Below, one piece after another: positions 7,750 through 15,792 of a DNA stretch of 36,245 nucleotides. Positions within the stretch are counted from its first letter, which is position 1. Each line of letters opens with the position of its first letter. Made by a program: the position numbers and the translations under genes. Source of the stretch: a virus; the IMG/VR virus record IMGVR_UViG_3300028743_000018, positions 1 to 36,245 of that record, one strand, 5' to 3'. The notes under the pieces are model-generated. The model was not told the origin of the DNA. It worked only from the letters and a program-made list of their open reading frames with translations, and did no database searches.

Positions 7750-8070
7750 CTAGATAACTCGTTTGGTGGTTGTAAAATAATTCTCCCCGGTCAGGGCCGC
7801 ATAATCTTGAAGGAACCGCGCCATATCAGGGAGGTTATCAGTTACGCCGGCTTGCTGCATCCGTAGCCACAATATCTTGGGGACGCTGGCGAATTGAAAG
7901 CCCATGTCCAGATCATAGCCAGTATAGCGCCCAGGCGTTTCCTCCCGGAGCGCCGCCGCTGAAGCAAGGACCGGAGCGACGTTCTGCACGTACGTTCCCA
8001 CCGCCCGGTCCTTAATGTAGCGGTAATCTGCCAGACGGCAGCTATGACTTACTCGCTGAGGTTGAGCCAT
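7750..8070 (-). CDS. Hypothetical head-cluster protein, 106 aa
   Basis: I choose ATG 8070 (MAQPQRVSHSCRL), which overlaps the end of the upstream exported protein by 22 bases. The longer frame to 8100 would lie deeper in that gene. The protein is mixed helical: a basic segment DYRYIKDRAVGTYVQNVAPVLASAAAL, then GYDLDMGFQFASVPKILWLRMQQAG and MARFLQDYAALTGENY. It ends FTTTKRVI, the copy of the shared tail motif. Position next to the capsid gene suggests a head or neck component, but no family is recognised. Confidence 0.6.
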   Translation of the reverse strand: MAQPQRVSHSCRLADYRYIKDRAVGTYVQNVAPVLASAAALREETPGRYTGYDLDMGFQFASVPKILWLRMQQAGVTDNLPDMARFLQDYAALTGENYFTTTKRVI

Positions 8071-8444
8071 GCTCTCATGCACCTCGCTGTATTGGTCCAC
8101 TTGATACGAACGTACGCAGTAACGTCAGACCACTGAAGGGGGGAGCCATTGGTGGTAGCGCTTATGGCTGTTCCATCCTCTTTAACGCAGGTTGACCACG
8201 GGCCATTGCTGGTAGGGCCGCATTGCACGAGCGCGGTCCCGGATAGCATTGAGGGGTTTGTAGACGCTTTAGTGCTATACCCCTGGAAGGTTACTGTCTT
8301 GTGTCGGAAATCTATTGCTTTGATGGCGCTACCCACGGTGGTTGCGCTGAACGTGGTGAACGCCAATTGTTTGACGTTGGGGCCGGCCATCGCGGCGCTG
8401 ACCAGGCAAAGAGTGACAAAAATTGTCAGTACAATATTACGCAT
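8049..8444 (-). CDS. Exported small protein next to the capsid gene, 131 aa
   Basis: ATG 8444 follows GAGGAGG. The first 20 residues form a classical Sec signal: MRN, hydrophobic IVLTIFVTLCLVSA, then a cleavage-type AMA before GPNV. The mature part (about 110 aa) is beta-rich and polar (LAFTTFSATTVG, KTVTFQGYST, ALVQCGPTSNGPWSTC, AYVRIKWTNTARCMRAWL) with three cysteines that could make a disulfide in the periplasm. Secreted proteins are unusual inside a capsid operon. It may coat the infected cell, act in superinfection exclusion, or be a moron. No family is recognised. Confidence 0.7.
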   Translation of the reverse strand: MRNIVLTIFVTLCLVSAAMAGPNVKQLAFTTFSATTVGSAIKAIDFRHKTVTFQGYSTKASTNPSMLSGTALVQCGPTSNGPWSTCVKEDGTAISATTNGSPLQWSDVTAYVRIKWTNTARCMRAWLNLSE

Positions 8445-8492
8445 CGGGTATCCTCCTCTATGGTGTGGGGCGCCGGAGCGCCCCGTTACGGT

Positions 8493-9440
8493 TTACAGCG
8501 TGCTCAGGTTGGTCAGACGGCCAGCACTCAACTCATTTTTGGCCTCCAGCGTGTGCTGGACGGTCATGTGGAACTTCCGATTGGAGCGTGAGCTACGGGC
8601 CAACTCCTGCACACCCACTGGAATGAGTGTGGCTTTCTTCCAGAAGGACGGGTCGAAGATAACAAACACGTCGGTCGGCATGGTGCGGTGGATCTCGGCC
8701 TTGATCGTACCCCACGATGTGACGTAAAGATCAACCTTGTCGTCCACCTGGTCCTTCTCGATGGCGCGGCGGTTGTTGCCGGTGGAGGCAAAGCCATCGA
8801 ACTTATCCTTCTGGACACTGCCACAGTAGGCGGTCATGGTCTTGTTCATCCCGCCACCGCCAGCGGCGTAGATGTTCTGCATGACGCCCTTGAGCAGTTC
8901 TTTGGTCAGCTCACGAGCCGAGCCGCCAGTTACGGTGCCGTCCGCGTGCAGCGTGGCGTCTGCTGCTTTGTCCAGGTTGGTGGTGATCCAGTTGAGCATC
9001 CCTTTCATGGATGGCTCTGTACCGGCTGCGCCGGCTGCGGCGACTTCACGGAGGAATGCCCACTCGATATCACCAACCAGGGCTTTCATCTTGAGGGCTT
9101 TCTGGTAGTCGTACCCACCGGAATTGCCCACGGTGTTTACGGCGGCAGCGGAGTCGGCGATGGAGAATGACTTCTCCTGGAGCTGAACGTAATTGAACAA
9201 CTTGGTGGGCTGCTCACTCGCTTCAATCGTCGGGTCCGAACCGATCAGCGCTTTGTTCTGGCCGGGGGTTTCAATGGCGTCGGTCATAAAGTCATGCTTC
9301 ATGGCGGTGACATTGGTCGTGCCGATAGAGTGATAGAACGGGCTGTCGATGGGAGTGATGATGGAAATCTCGTCCTGAATGTCCTCACGGTTGCCGGTCA
9401 AGTCAAAGGTGGTCATTGTGTTAGTCGGTACTGCGCCCAT
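8493..9440 (-). CDS. Major capsid protein, SU10-like (DUF5309), 315 aa
   Basis: ATG 9440 has AAGGAGG upstream. The sequence matches the SU10-type major head protein family: N-terminal MTTFDLTGNREDIQDEISIITPIDSPFYHSIG (split by the usual ITP), a loop with FNYVQLQEKSFSIADSAAAV, a long helix (YDYQKALKMKALVGDIEWAFLREVAA), a G-rich middle domain (TVTGGSARELTKELLKGVMQNIY), and a C-terminal beta part (AEIHRTMPTDVFVIFDP; RKFHMTVQHTLEAKNELS). Family members have the HK97 fold and build the icosahedral shell. Length is normal for the family. The scaffold gene lies immediately upstream, as expected. Confidence 0.9.
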   Translation of the reverse strand: MGAVPTNTMTTFDLTGNREDIQDEISIITPIDSPFYHSIGTTNVTAMKHDFMTDAIETPGQNKALIGSDPTIEASEQPTKLFNYVQLQEKSFSIADSAAAVNTVGNSGGYDYQKALKMKALVGDIEWAFLREVAAAGAAGTEPSMKGMLNWITTNLDKAADATLHADGTVTGGSARELTKELLKGVMQNIYAAGGGGMNKTMTAYCGSVQKDKFDGFASTGNNRRAIEKDQVDDKVDLYVTSWGTIKAEIHRTMPTDVFVIFDPSFWKKATLIPVGVQELARSSRSNRKFHMTVQHTLEAKNELSAGRLTNLSTL

Positions 9441-9452
9441 AGTGGGGCCTCC

Positions 9453-10355
9453 TTATGTGCGAGACTCGCGCAATGCTTTGCTGTACTCGGCAAGGTCAGA
9501 CGGGTTACCGCTCATGGCGGCGGTCTTGGCGGCGGCGAGTTTGTTGGCCTTGTCGTCCGTCATTACCCCGGTGCTGGTCTTGCCCTGCGGCAGCGTGGCT
9601 TTGGCTGCCTCCTTAGAGTTAATAAGATCCTGCTCTTTTTTGCCCATGTTCTGCTCGACGTAATCCTTGGCCCATAGCATCGCTGCGACGGGGCCTTGCA
9701 GCATGACCTTCTCCCGGTACTGTGCGTCGATGAGGGGCTTACTCTGGCGCTCCGCCAGAAAGAAATCCTCACCTTTCTTCCACACCTCAGCCGGGATGTT
9801 GTACTCTTTTGCTACCAGTGAAGATGCGCTGGATATCTGCTCGTTGATCGCAGCTATCTGTTGCTGGGATTGCTGGCGTTGGCCTTCCCGCTCCATGTGG
9901 CTGGCCTTGCGGGACTCGTTGGCCTTGATGGTTTCGCGGGTCTGGCGCAACTCCTCCTGAAGATCCAGCGCTTTCACAAAGTCGCCATCCAACTGCGCTT
10001 GCTCGATACTATCGAGCGTGGCCCGGATGTACTCATTGACTTTGCCAAAATCCAGATCCGGGATAAAGTCCAACGGGGCTTTCGTCTCGGTCTGTAATCT
10101 GGCGTTGATACGCGCCTCGGCCTCTGCAATCTTTTTGGAAGCGAGTTCTTCTACCCTCTCCTCCAAAGTTTTCTTCACCGGCTCGTCCGTCACCGTCGCT
10201 TCTTCGCCCTCAACCACCGCCGGTTGAGATTCAGGACTAACAGCGTCCGCGCTCTGCTCTGGTTCTGGTGTAGTCGTTGCGCCCTCAACCACCGCCGGTT
10301 GAGATTCCGGGCTATCAGCGCCCGCGTCCGTTGCTACCGTTACATCCTCATCCAT
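9453..10355 (-). CDS. Scaffolding protein, 300 aa
   Basis: Start at ATG 10355 with AAAGGA upstream; it ends 12 bases before the capsid start. Residues 1-60 are acidic and disordered and contain two copies of SPESQPAVVEG. Residues 60-220 are strongly helical and charged (KKTLEERVEELASKKIAEAEARIN; EQAQLDGDFVKALDLQEELRQTRETI), consistent with a coiled coil, and the C-terminus is a short basic helical region (NKLAAAKTAAM... LAEYSKALRESRT). Acidic N-terminus, coiled-coil centre, basic capsid-binding tail and position just before the major capsid gene are the usual scaffold signature. No protease domain is visible. Confidence 0.85.
   Translation of the reverse strand: MDEDVTVATDAGADSPESQPAVVEGATTTPEPEQSADAVSPESQPAVVEGEEATVTDEPVKKTLEERVEELASKKIAEAEARINARLQTETKAPLDFIPDLDFGKVNEYIRATLDSIEQAQLDGDFVKALDLQEELRQTRETIKANESRKASHMEREGQRQQSQQQIAAINEQISSASSLVAKEYNIPAEVWKKGEDFFLAERQSKPLIDAQYREKVMLQGPVAAMLWAKDYVEQNMGKKEQDLINSKEAAKATLPQGKTSTGVMTDDKANKLAAAKTAAMSGNPSDLAEYSKALRESRT
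10206..10326 (-). repeat. 46-bp direct repeat in the scaffold gene
   Basis: Segments 10206-10251 and 10281-10326 are near-identical, offset by 75 bases, and encode the duplicated SPESQPAVVEG segment of the scaffold protein. Each copy contains an internal inverted repeat (CAACC and GGTTG around ACCGCC). The offset is a multiple of three so the frame is kept. Confidence 0.8.
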
Positions 10356-10374
10356 CGCTAAGTCCTTTCAGGTA

Positions 10375-10980
10375 TTATTTAATTACGTAAGTAACCGGTA
10401 CTCCCGAATAAATAAGAAGGTAGTTGGTCAAATCACCGCCGACGTACATCTTGGTGTCCTGGTCCGCCTGGATTTCTATCGCCGTGGTTCCTGTTACAAA
10501 CGTATGGACTTTGGATTTTGTAAGGTGGTAATTAACTGGCCTCGGGATAACCATCCCCTGCATAACCACATTTCCGTCCTTGCCCATCGTACCCTTCATC
10601 ACCCCGATCCTGAGATTCGGTGTGGCTGTAATGGCCGATGACGCAATGCCGAAGGTTATGCTGGATACGTCAAATGCATCCGCCGAGCTGCACATCAGCG
10701 CCAGACACGCCACCGCCAGAATACTTCTGAGCCACCCCTTAAAAGTCCAGCGTACCTCCGGCTGGTCAACATTCATAATGCCCTCCATAATTCTTGGTAT
10801 CGTAACCCGTATGATCTCTCGGGTCAGGTGTGTCTGTAACACACGTTGCGGGTCGGTTACAACACAAATATTGTCATAGTCTTTTTGCAGCTCGTCGGCC
10901 ACATCCTGTAGGCGCTTCATAATGAGTTGAAAGCCTGGCGTAGCGGAGGCTTGGAGCATCTGTACTTGCTCGTTGGTCAT
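10375..10980 (-). CDS. Fused or dual-start protein with internal signal peptide, 201 aa
   Basis: The full frame starts at ATG 10980 (MTNEQVQMLQASATPGF), overlapping the 59-aa ORF by four bases. Residues 1-68 are helical and cytoplasmic-looking (GFQLIMKRLQDVADELQKD), of a type often seen as a stand-alone small phage protein. An internal ATG at 10776 (residue 69) has GGAGG five bases upstream and is followed by WLRSILAVACLALMCSSADA, a convincing Sec signal with an ADA cleavage site near residue 102. The mature 100 residues are beta-rich (SITFGIASSAITATPN; KVHTFVTGTTAIEIQAD). Either two genes fused, or one gene makes a cytoplasmic/membrane-anchored long form and a 133-aa secreted form. Function unknown. 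Confidence 0.65.
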   Translation of the reverse strand: MTNEQVQMLQASATPGFQLIMKRLQDVADELQKDYDNICVVTDPQRVLQTHLTREIIRVTIPRIMEGIMNVDQPEVRWTFKGWLRSILAVACLALMCSSADAFDVSSITFGIASSAITATPNLRIGVMKGTMGKDGNVVMQGMVIPRPVNYHLTKSKVHTFVTGTTAIEIQADQDTKMYVGGDLTNYLLIYSGVPVTYVIK

Positions 10981-11156
10981 GGTGTTCTCCGTTCGTAGAC
11001 TTCTTTCGCTATCTTTTGAATCTCCTCAACCGGGAGTCCTTTCCCTGGATTGAGCGCTTCGGATAACCAGGATAATGCACGGTACGTATTGTACGTGCCG
11101 TCCGGGTTCTTGGAGGCTTCGTCCAGCGTGGCTGCGTAGCGCGGGTCTGTGCTCAC
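10977..11156 (-). CDS. Small portal-linked protein, 59 aa, GTG start
   Basis: The frame from GTG 11156 to TGA 10977 overlaps the portal stop (GTGA) and the next ATG (ATGA), so it is tightly coupled on both sides. The protein begins MSTDPRYAATLDEASKNPDG and continues with a helix (ALSWLSEALNPGKGLP) and a charged helix VEEIQKIAKEVYERRTP. It has no cysteines or membrane segment. Small helical proteins right after the portal occur in many phages, but I do not recognise this one. Confidence 0.65.
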   Translation of the reverse strand: MSTDPRYAATLDEASKNPDGTYNTYRALSWLSEALNPGKGLPVEEIQKIAKEVYERRTP

Positions 11157-13177
11157 GCCTGACCCCCCTCGCTCATGGCCTGCGCCGCTGGGTCCGTTCC
11201 GTCCACCACTTGACCGGTCCGGTCCGGGAGCATCATACCCCCACCATTCTGGCGCGACTCAGCCAACCGGCCCGCCGTCTCGTCCTTAACTGACGCAGTG
11301 ACGGCGGTTGTTCCGGCGATAATGCCTTGCATAACCTGGTCCTTGACCGTAAGGCTGAGGGCGTCCCACGGGATAGCGAACGTGGCCTTGTGCTCCGCTG
11401 GGGGTGGCTGGGGTGGCTGGGGTGGCGTTTTGTCCAGCAAATCCTCCGGGCCGTAACCGGCCAGCACTGAGAGTTGCCGGTACGCGGCGACGGCGTCCAC
11501 GGGAATCTCGTGGGACTTACCCCAGTCCACCAACTGCATGGTGCTCTGCGCTTTCTGGTAGCGGGGGGCCGAGCCGAGACCGGCGTTGATCTGGATGTTT
11601 ACATCAATGTCGATAACGGATAGGTCAGGAATCTCCGTGCCGTCCATGCGCGTAGCTGTTGGCAGCGGTACGCCCGCTTTGCCGCTGGCAATGCGGAGGA
11701 TCGTCTCGTCCGTCTCAAAACAGATGGTGAGTTGCGCGATGAGGTAGAGAACCTTGTACATGAACGTCTGGTTGCGGGTGACGATCTGCACGCCCAACTT
11801 CTCGTCGCTCTCCATCTTGCCCATCTGGGTGGCGCCGAGAGTTTTGTTCGTGCCGCGCGGCACAACACCCCGTGCGCCGGATTGCAGACCCGCCGGGATC
11901 AATTCGTTGATCTCCTGGTTGATCATGTCGTCAGCGCGCAAACTGTTCACCACGTCGGCGTTGGTGTCGATGCTGCCAAAGTCAGCGCCGGCCTTTCCGT
12001 ACACGACCCGGCTGTTGAGGAGGTTATCGATGTTGGTGTCGCCACCTTCCTCCACCCACCACCGACCCTGTATGGCGATTTTGGCGGCGTCGGAGACGTT
12101 GTTCTTGTGGTTGACGTGTTCATCTTCCAGCGGTGATATGATCTCGGGGATGGCCCAGCCGACCTGCTCCAGCAGTTTGGGCTTGTTGTACCCCACGCTG
12201 ATGGGCAGGATATTCACATTCTTTCCGGCGAACCAGACATCCTTGACCTTTTTGCAATCACCCAGCGAGTCGGTGAAGTCGCCCAACGAGAACTGGACCT
12301 CCCAGCATCCGTGCTCCTTGTAGAACATGATGTTGAGATCCACGCCGTTGTGGTCCTTCAGGTCCACGTCCTTGCCGTTATCCACCGTCTTGTCGCCGTT
12401 GAGGTAATACTGGGTGGTGCTACCGGCGGTCTTCTGGTGTTTCTTCAGCACCTCGTCGGTGGCTTTGCTCTTGTCGATGACACCAGCGGCGGCCATAGCC
12501 TTGATCTGGTCGATGGTGCGGCTCAGTTTAACCCGGACAAACTGGCCGAGCTCCACATTGAGCAGCCCTACGGTGGGGTCCCAAATAATGTCGGAGCCCG
12601 GCTCAAGCTGATCGATCCACCACGTATCGCAGGTGACGGTACTCTTGGCGCCCTTCATTTTCTGGAAATCTTCCGGCATAACCTGGCGGTACTTGTCGTA
12701 AGTGGCCTTGTCCACCGGCTGCCCCAGATGCAGGTAAGTCGTCTCAGGCTCGTCGTACGCCTCATGACGCCACCACACCATACAGGCTTCCAATCCATCT
12801 ACCGCTCCGGCAAGACTGCTGGCCTGGTGCCAGGTGAAGAAAGGAAACATGCCATTTTGGCCGGAGGAACGATAGATAAAATCCTGCGTGAGCAGTTGGC
12901 CCCCCACATCTTTCGCGGGGTCGAACGCTGACTTGCTGGTAAACGCTATGGAGTCGGGGTCTTGGAACATCTCGATGGCGAGACGCTCCACGTATCTGTC
13001 AACGGCGGAGGTGCTCTTTGTGGAAGGGATAGTGGATAGACCGCGTGAGGAGCGTTCCTTCGCATCCTTGAGCTGCATGCGGTATCGGCGACGGGAGTCC
13101 GTAATGATGGTCTTTAACTTACCATCAAACCAAGCGGTGGCACCTGCAACTAACTCCTTTTGTCGTGTTAATTCCAT
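11153..13177 (-). CDS. Portal protein, 674 aa
   Basis: ATG 13177 starts MELTRQKELVAGATAWF. At 674 aa it is in the size range of P22-type portals of short-tailed phages. Features include an N-terminal basic helical part (RRRYRMQLKDAKERSS), an aromatic wing region (FPFFTWHQASSLAGAV; CMVWWRHEAYDEPETTYL), a stem/crown segment with PEIISPLEDEHVNHKNNVSD, and a C-terminal region with AGLQSGARGVVPRGTNKTLGA and helical repeats. Near residue 590 a Pro-Gln tract (PPQPPQPPP) is coded by a tandem GGGGTGGCT-type repeat at 11399-11427. It forms the dodecameric DNA channel at one capsid vertex, taking DNA from TerL. Order (TerL, HNH, portal, scaffold, capsid) supports the call. Confidence 0.85.
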   Translation of the reverse strand: MELTRQKELVAGATAWFDGKLKTIITDSRRRYRMQLKDAKERSSRGLSTIPSTKSTSAVDRYVERLAIEMFQDPDSIAFTSKSAFDPAKDVGGQLLTQDFIYRSSGQNGMFPFFTWHQASSLAGAVDGLEACMVWWRHEAYDEPETTYLHLGQPVDKATYDKYRQVMPEDFQKMKGAKSTVTCDTWWIDQLEPGSDIIWDPTVGLLNVELGQFVRVKLSRTIDQIKAMAAAGVIDKSKATDEVLKKHQKTAGSTTQYYLNGDKTVDNGKDVDLKDHNGVDLNIMFYKEHGCWEVQFSLGDFTDSLGDCKKVKDVWFAGKNVNILPISVGYNKPKLLEQVGWAIPEIISPLEDEHVNHKNNVSDAAKIAIQGRWWVEEGGDTNIDNLLNSRVVYGKAGADFGSIDTNADVVNSLRADDMINQEINELIPAGLQSGARGVVPRGTNKTLGATQMGKMESDEKLGVQIVTRNQTFMYKVLYLIAQLTICFETDETILRIASGKAGVPLPTATRMDGTEIPDLSVIDIDVNIQINAGLGSAPRYQKAQSTMQLVDWGKSHEIPVDAVAAYRQLSVLAGYGPEDLLDKTPPQPPQPPPAEHKATFAIPWDALSLTVKDQVMQGIIAGTTAVTASVKDETAGRLAESRQNGGGMMLPDRTGQVVDGTDPAAQAMSEGGQA

Positions 13178-13192
13178 GCCGCCCCTGTTGTG

Positions 13193-13672
13193 CTACGGAA
13201 AGTTTAATGCTGCGAACTCTCCGTGTAGTAGCTTTGCTGCTTTATCGTACGCTTCAGCTGCGTGTCGTATATCATTAAACGTTCCCAAAGTATACTGTTT
13301 TCCGTCCAAGGTAATCGCCGACCGCCAATGATCTTTTCTTTTTGCTCGGTACACACCCCTGTAAGGTGTAGTTGCGTTACTCTGCCGCTTTTGGTTACAC
13401 CCGTTCTGGCTGGATGTTGCGACCCGTAAGTTGTGTTTGCAGTTACACAGCGAGTCCCGGTTTCTGTGGTCTACTTTTCTTTTATCTGTAACGTTCATTA
13501 CTAGCCGATGTAAGAGTACCGGCCTGTATTTACCATCTATTTTTATGTCGGTGATGGCATACGTATTACCACCATTACCCACCATCGAACGCCACCTAAA
13601 TCCTGCTACACGGTCGTAATCTTCTGCGTCTACCGTCGTAATCCGCCCGCATACTAACTGTATTTCTCGCAT
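13193..13672 (-). CDS. HNH homing endonuclease with AP2 domain, 159 aa
   Basis: ATG 13672 follows GGAGG. Residues 1-50 are the usual beta lead-in (VDAEDYDRVAGFRW; YAITDIKIDGKYRPVLLHRLVM). The HNH core is visible as HR...VDHRNRD...NLRVAT with the paired Cys residues LCNCKHN. The last 55 residues form an AP2 DNA-binding domain (YRGVYRAKRKDHWRSAIT, then YTLGTFNDIRHAAEAYDKAA). This HNH-AP2 arrangement is a standard free-standing phage homing endonuclease, which cuts a target in phages lacking it and spreads by repair. It sits between terminase and portal, has its own promoter and structured leader, and looks more AT-rich than its neighbours, all signs of a mobile insertion. Confidence 0.88.
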   Translation of the reverse strand: MREIQLVCGRITTVDAEDYDRVAGFRWRSMVGNGGNTYAITDIKIDGKYRPVLLHRLVMNVTDKRKVDHRNRDSLCNCKHNLRVATSSQNGCNQKRQSNATTPYRGVYRAKRKDHWRSAITLDGKQYTLGTFNDIRHAAEAYDKAAKLLHGEFAALNFP

Positions 13673-13676
13673 CCAC

Positions 13677-13755
13677 CACCTCCGTAAGGTGCCCGTATGT
13701 TATTTAACGTCCAGGCGGTACGGTGCCGCTTTTCCCCTGCCGGGTAGGACGTTAA
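13677..13755 (-). promoter_or_regulatory. Structured 5' leader of the HNH gene
   Basis: Three nested structures are visible. TTAACGTCC at 13704-13712 and GGACGTTAA at 13747-13755 form a perfect 9-bp inverted repeat, and inside it a 4-bp stem GCGG/CCGC (13715-13718 with 13726-13729). Nearer the start codon, CACCT and AGGTG (13677-13691) form a 5-bp stem whose loop and stem contain the GGAGG ribosome binding site of the HNH gene. Hiding the ribosome binding site would limit endonuclease translation. No known riboswitch family is recognised. Confidence 0.5.
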
Positions 13756-13774
13756 TATTTTAAAATTGTGGGTG

Positions 13775-13802
13775 ATTTTACTCCTGTTTATGAGGATGTC
13801 AA
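13775..13802 (-). promoter_or_regulatory. Sigma-70 promoter downstream of terL
   Basis: Minus-strand TTGACA at 13797-13802, a 16-bp spacer and TAAAAT at 13775-13780 (5 of 6 to TATAAT). It begins only about nine bases beyond the TerL stop and would drive the HNH gene and then portal, scaffold and capsid. Confidence 0.65.
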
Positions 13803-13810
13803 GTTATATT

Positions 13811-15451
13811 TTAGCGGAGAAAAACGCCTTTGAAATCCACGCCTTTGCCGGCCTTGCCGCTGGATACCTTGCGGAACAGGTGGTCTGGCTTCCAGTACGT
13901 CATTAATAGCCAGTCGAAGTGGTCTGGGCTGAATCCTAGCAGACGCCGCAGTTCCTTCTTGCCGCCGAGTTGCATCTTGCCCCCCACGATCTCCATTTTC
14001 ATCGCTCCCAGCTCACGGAGCAGGCGCACCATGGGGTCGTTGGCGTCTCGTGGGTCGGCGGGCGGCTGGAGTGAGATAAGCCCCTCCTCAAATTGTGTCC
14101 GCAGTATCCACGCCACCTCGGCGCGGCGGTTGACGAAGCGCTCCGGGTCGTCCGGGGTGTTGCGTGAGTCAGCGGGGCGGGCCTTGTAGCCGGCGCGGCG
14201 TACCATATCGTAGACGCCACGCCCCAAACCGATGATGTCTATGAAGCACACACTCGCTGCGTCCTGATCCATGCCCTCCATCACCCAGTCCGCCACCTCG
14301 TCGGTCTTTTTGCTGTTGAACGTGCGCGGGGCAGGCACATTGCCCCCCTGTCTGCCGCCGGTAACGGACTTGTCACCGCCGCCGCCTACGTCCGCCGAGC
14401 TTATTATGGGGTCATTGGCGCAGTCGAAGTCCTCGCGCTCCAGAGCGGCCTGAATCCAGGGGTACGGGATGAGGCAATTTGCGTCACTGAGGGGCATGAG
14501 GCCCAGGACTCCGATGCGGTAGTCCGGGCTGTCCTTGCCGTACGCTGCCAGGTTGCGGATAGAGGCGCGGGTGACGTTGGGGGAGTCGAGCGCTGACCAC
14601 TGTTTGCAGATCCACTTGTCCCGGTCCGTTGTCTGGGTGCGGATAGCGTAACCGGTTGTTTGCGTGGGGTTGAAAATAACAAACATCACGTTGAGCTTCC
14701 CCGTAAGTGTGCGCTCCAGGGGTTTAAACACCGCTTCAGCCAGACCAGTCGCCTCGTCCAAAATGACGAGAAAATTATCCTCGTGCCGCCCGGAGAATGC
14801 CTCACCCATCTGGTCCGGGCCGCCCTTAGTATTGATCGTTATGGCGGAAGTAAACCAGCGCTTACCACGCAATTCCTTGTCCGGCAGGTTGGCAAATAAC
14901 GTCTCGGATTGCAGCGTGAAGTTCGCCTCCAGGTCACTCTTGCTGTCCTCGGTCATCCGTTTGGCCCAGCCGCGCACCTTCGCTAGCTCCGACCAGTACA
15001 CCTCATTCAACTGCTTGCCGGTGTTGGCGGTCACGAGTACCTTGGGGTACGAGAAATTGAACATGAAGTGCCAGTTTATAAGGGCTGCTGTGGTGTCTTT
15101 ACCCGTGCCCATGCCGGATTGGATACTCATGCCAACCTTGGCAGCCAACTCCTCGTCGTGTGGTAGCCCGGCCGCGGCGTCCAACTTGGCTCCGACCAGT
15201 CGGCCCCAGTCAGTAAGCACATCCTCCTGTTGATCGGACAGGCCACTCGCGTTGGCAGGCAGGCCCGTCTCGCGCCATAGCCCATCCGCGGTGATCACGC
15301 CACGATTCTGCTGTGCCTTGTAGATGTTATCGCCAAATATGGCGAGCGCCCAGGCCAACGGATCACGCTTCCACGCTCTCACGATGTCTACATGTTTTTG
15401 GGTGTAGCCCTTGCGGGCGGTATTAGGGCGGGTGGGGAGTCTGGCGCTCAT
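13811..15451 (-). CDS. terL: Terminase large subunit, 546 aa
   Basis: ATG 15451 overlaps the stop of the upstream ORF (ATGA). The ATPase domain has a Walker A-like loop SGMGTGKD at about residues 112-119 and a Walker B ILDEATGL near residue 230. The lysine is kept but the usual Ser/Thr after it is Asp, which is odd although variant loops occur in this superfamily. The RNase H-like nuclease domain follows with ISSADVGGGGDKSV near residue 350 and conserved acidic segments further on (FIDIIGLGRGVYD; DHFDWLLMTY). It cuts and pumps DNA into the prohead through the portal. A small subunit is not adjacent; the best candidate is the HTH protein at 16649-17116. Confidence 0.88.
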   Translation of the reverse strand: MSARLPTRPNTARKGYTQKHVDIVRAWKRDPLAWALAIFGDNIYKAQQNRGVITADGLWRETGLPANASGLSDQQEDVLTDWGRLVGAKLDAAAGLPHDEELAAKVGMSIQSGMGTGKDTTAALINWHFMFNFSYPKVLVTANTGKQLNEVYWSELAKVRGWAKRMTEDSKSDLEANFTLQSETLFANLPDKELRGKRWFTSAITINTKGGPDQMGEAFSGRHEDNFLVILDEATGLAEAVFKPLERTLTGKLNVMFVIFNPTQTTGYAIRTQTTDRDKWICKQWSALDSPNVTRASIRNLAAYGKDSPDYRIGVLGLMPLSDANCLIPYPWIQAALEREDFDCANDPIISSADVGGGGDKSVTGGRQGGNVPAPRTFNSKKTDEVADWVMEGMDQDAASVCFIDIIGLGRGVYDMVRRAGYKARPADSRNTPDDPERFVNRRAEVAWILRTQFEEGLISLQPPADPRDANDPMVRLLRELGAMKMEIVGGKMQLGGKKELRRLLGFSPDHFDWLLMTYWKPDHLFRKVSSGKAGKGVDFKGVFLR

Positions 15452-15780
15452 CCCTGCACCTTCTTGAGGGCTCCGCGGGCTATACCTCTAGCCACAACAA
15501 TCTCGGTACTATTGTCAGTTGGGTACAACTCACTAATTTCTTCCAGCGCCTCTCTATACCGGGCATTTCCAGCTTCAAGATAAACTATGTGATTGTAAGC
15601 CAATGATAATGGGCCGTTAAGCGTCTTGTTTGCGGCCTCTACCATGGCATTGTCATGGCCGTAAGTTCGGCCAGCGAGACTAGTTTTGAGTGTGGCGTTC
15701 TCGGCTTCGAGTGCAGCAACTTCGACGATAACCCACGGAGCGGCTTCAACGTCGGGCCTTATCCTTTCGCTTAAACTCAC
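15448..15780 (-). CDS. Hypothetical helical protein upstream of terL, 110 aa
   Basis: ATG 15780 starts MSLSERIRPDVEAAPW. The gene overlaps terL by four bases. Residues 20-40 read EVAALEAENATLKTSLAG, a heptad pattern typical of a short coiled coil, and further helices follow (NHIVYLEAGNARYREALEEI). The C-terminus is basic (GIARGALKKVQG). No cysteines, no membrane segment. It could be a terminase-associated helper, given coupling to terL, or an early small protein; no family is recognised. Confidence 0.6.
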   Translation of the reverse strand: MSLSERIRPDVEAAPWVIVEVAALEAENATLKTSLAGRTYGHDNAMVEAANKTLNGPLSLAYNHIVYLEAGNARYREALEEISELYPTDNSTEIVVARGIARGALKKVQG

Positions 15781-15792
15781 GTCTCTACCTCC

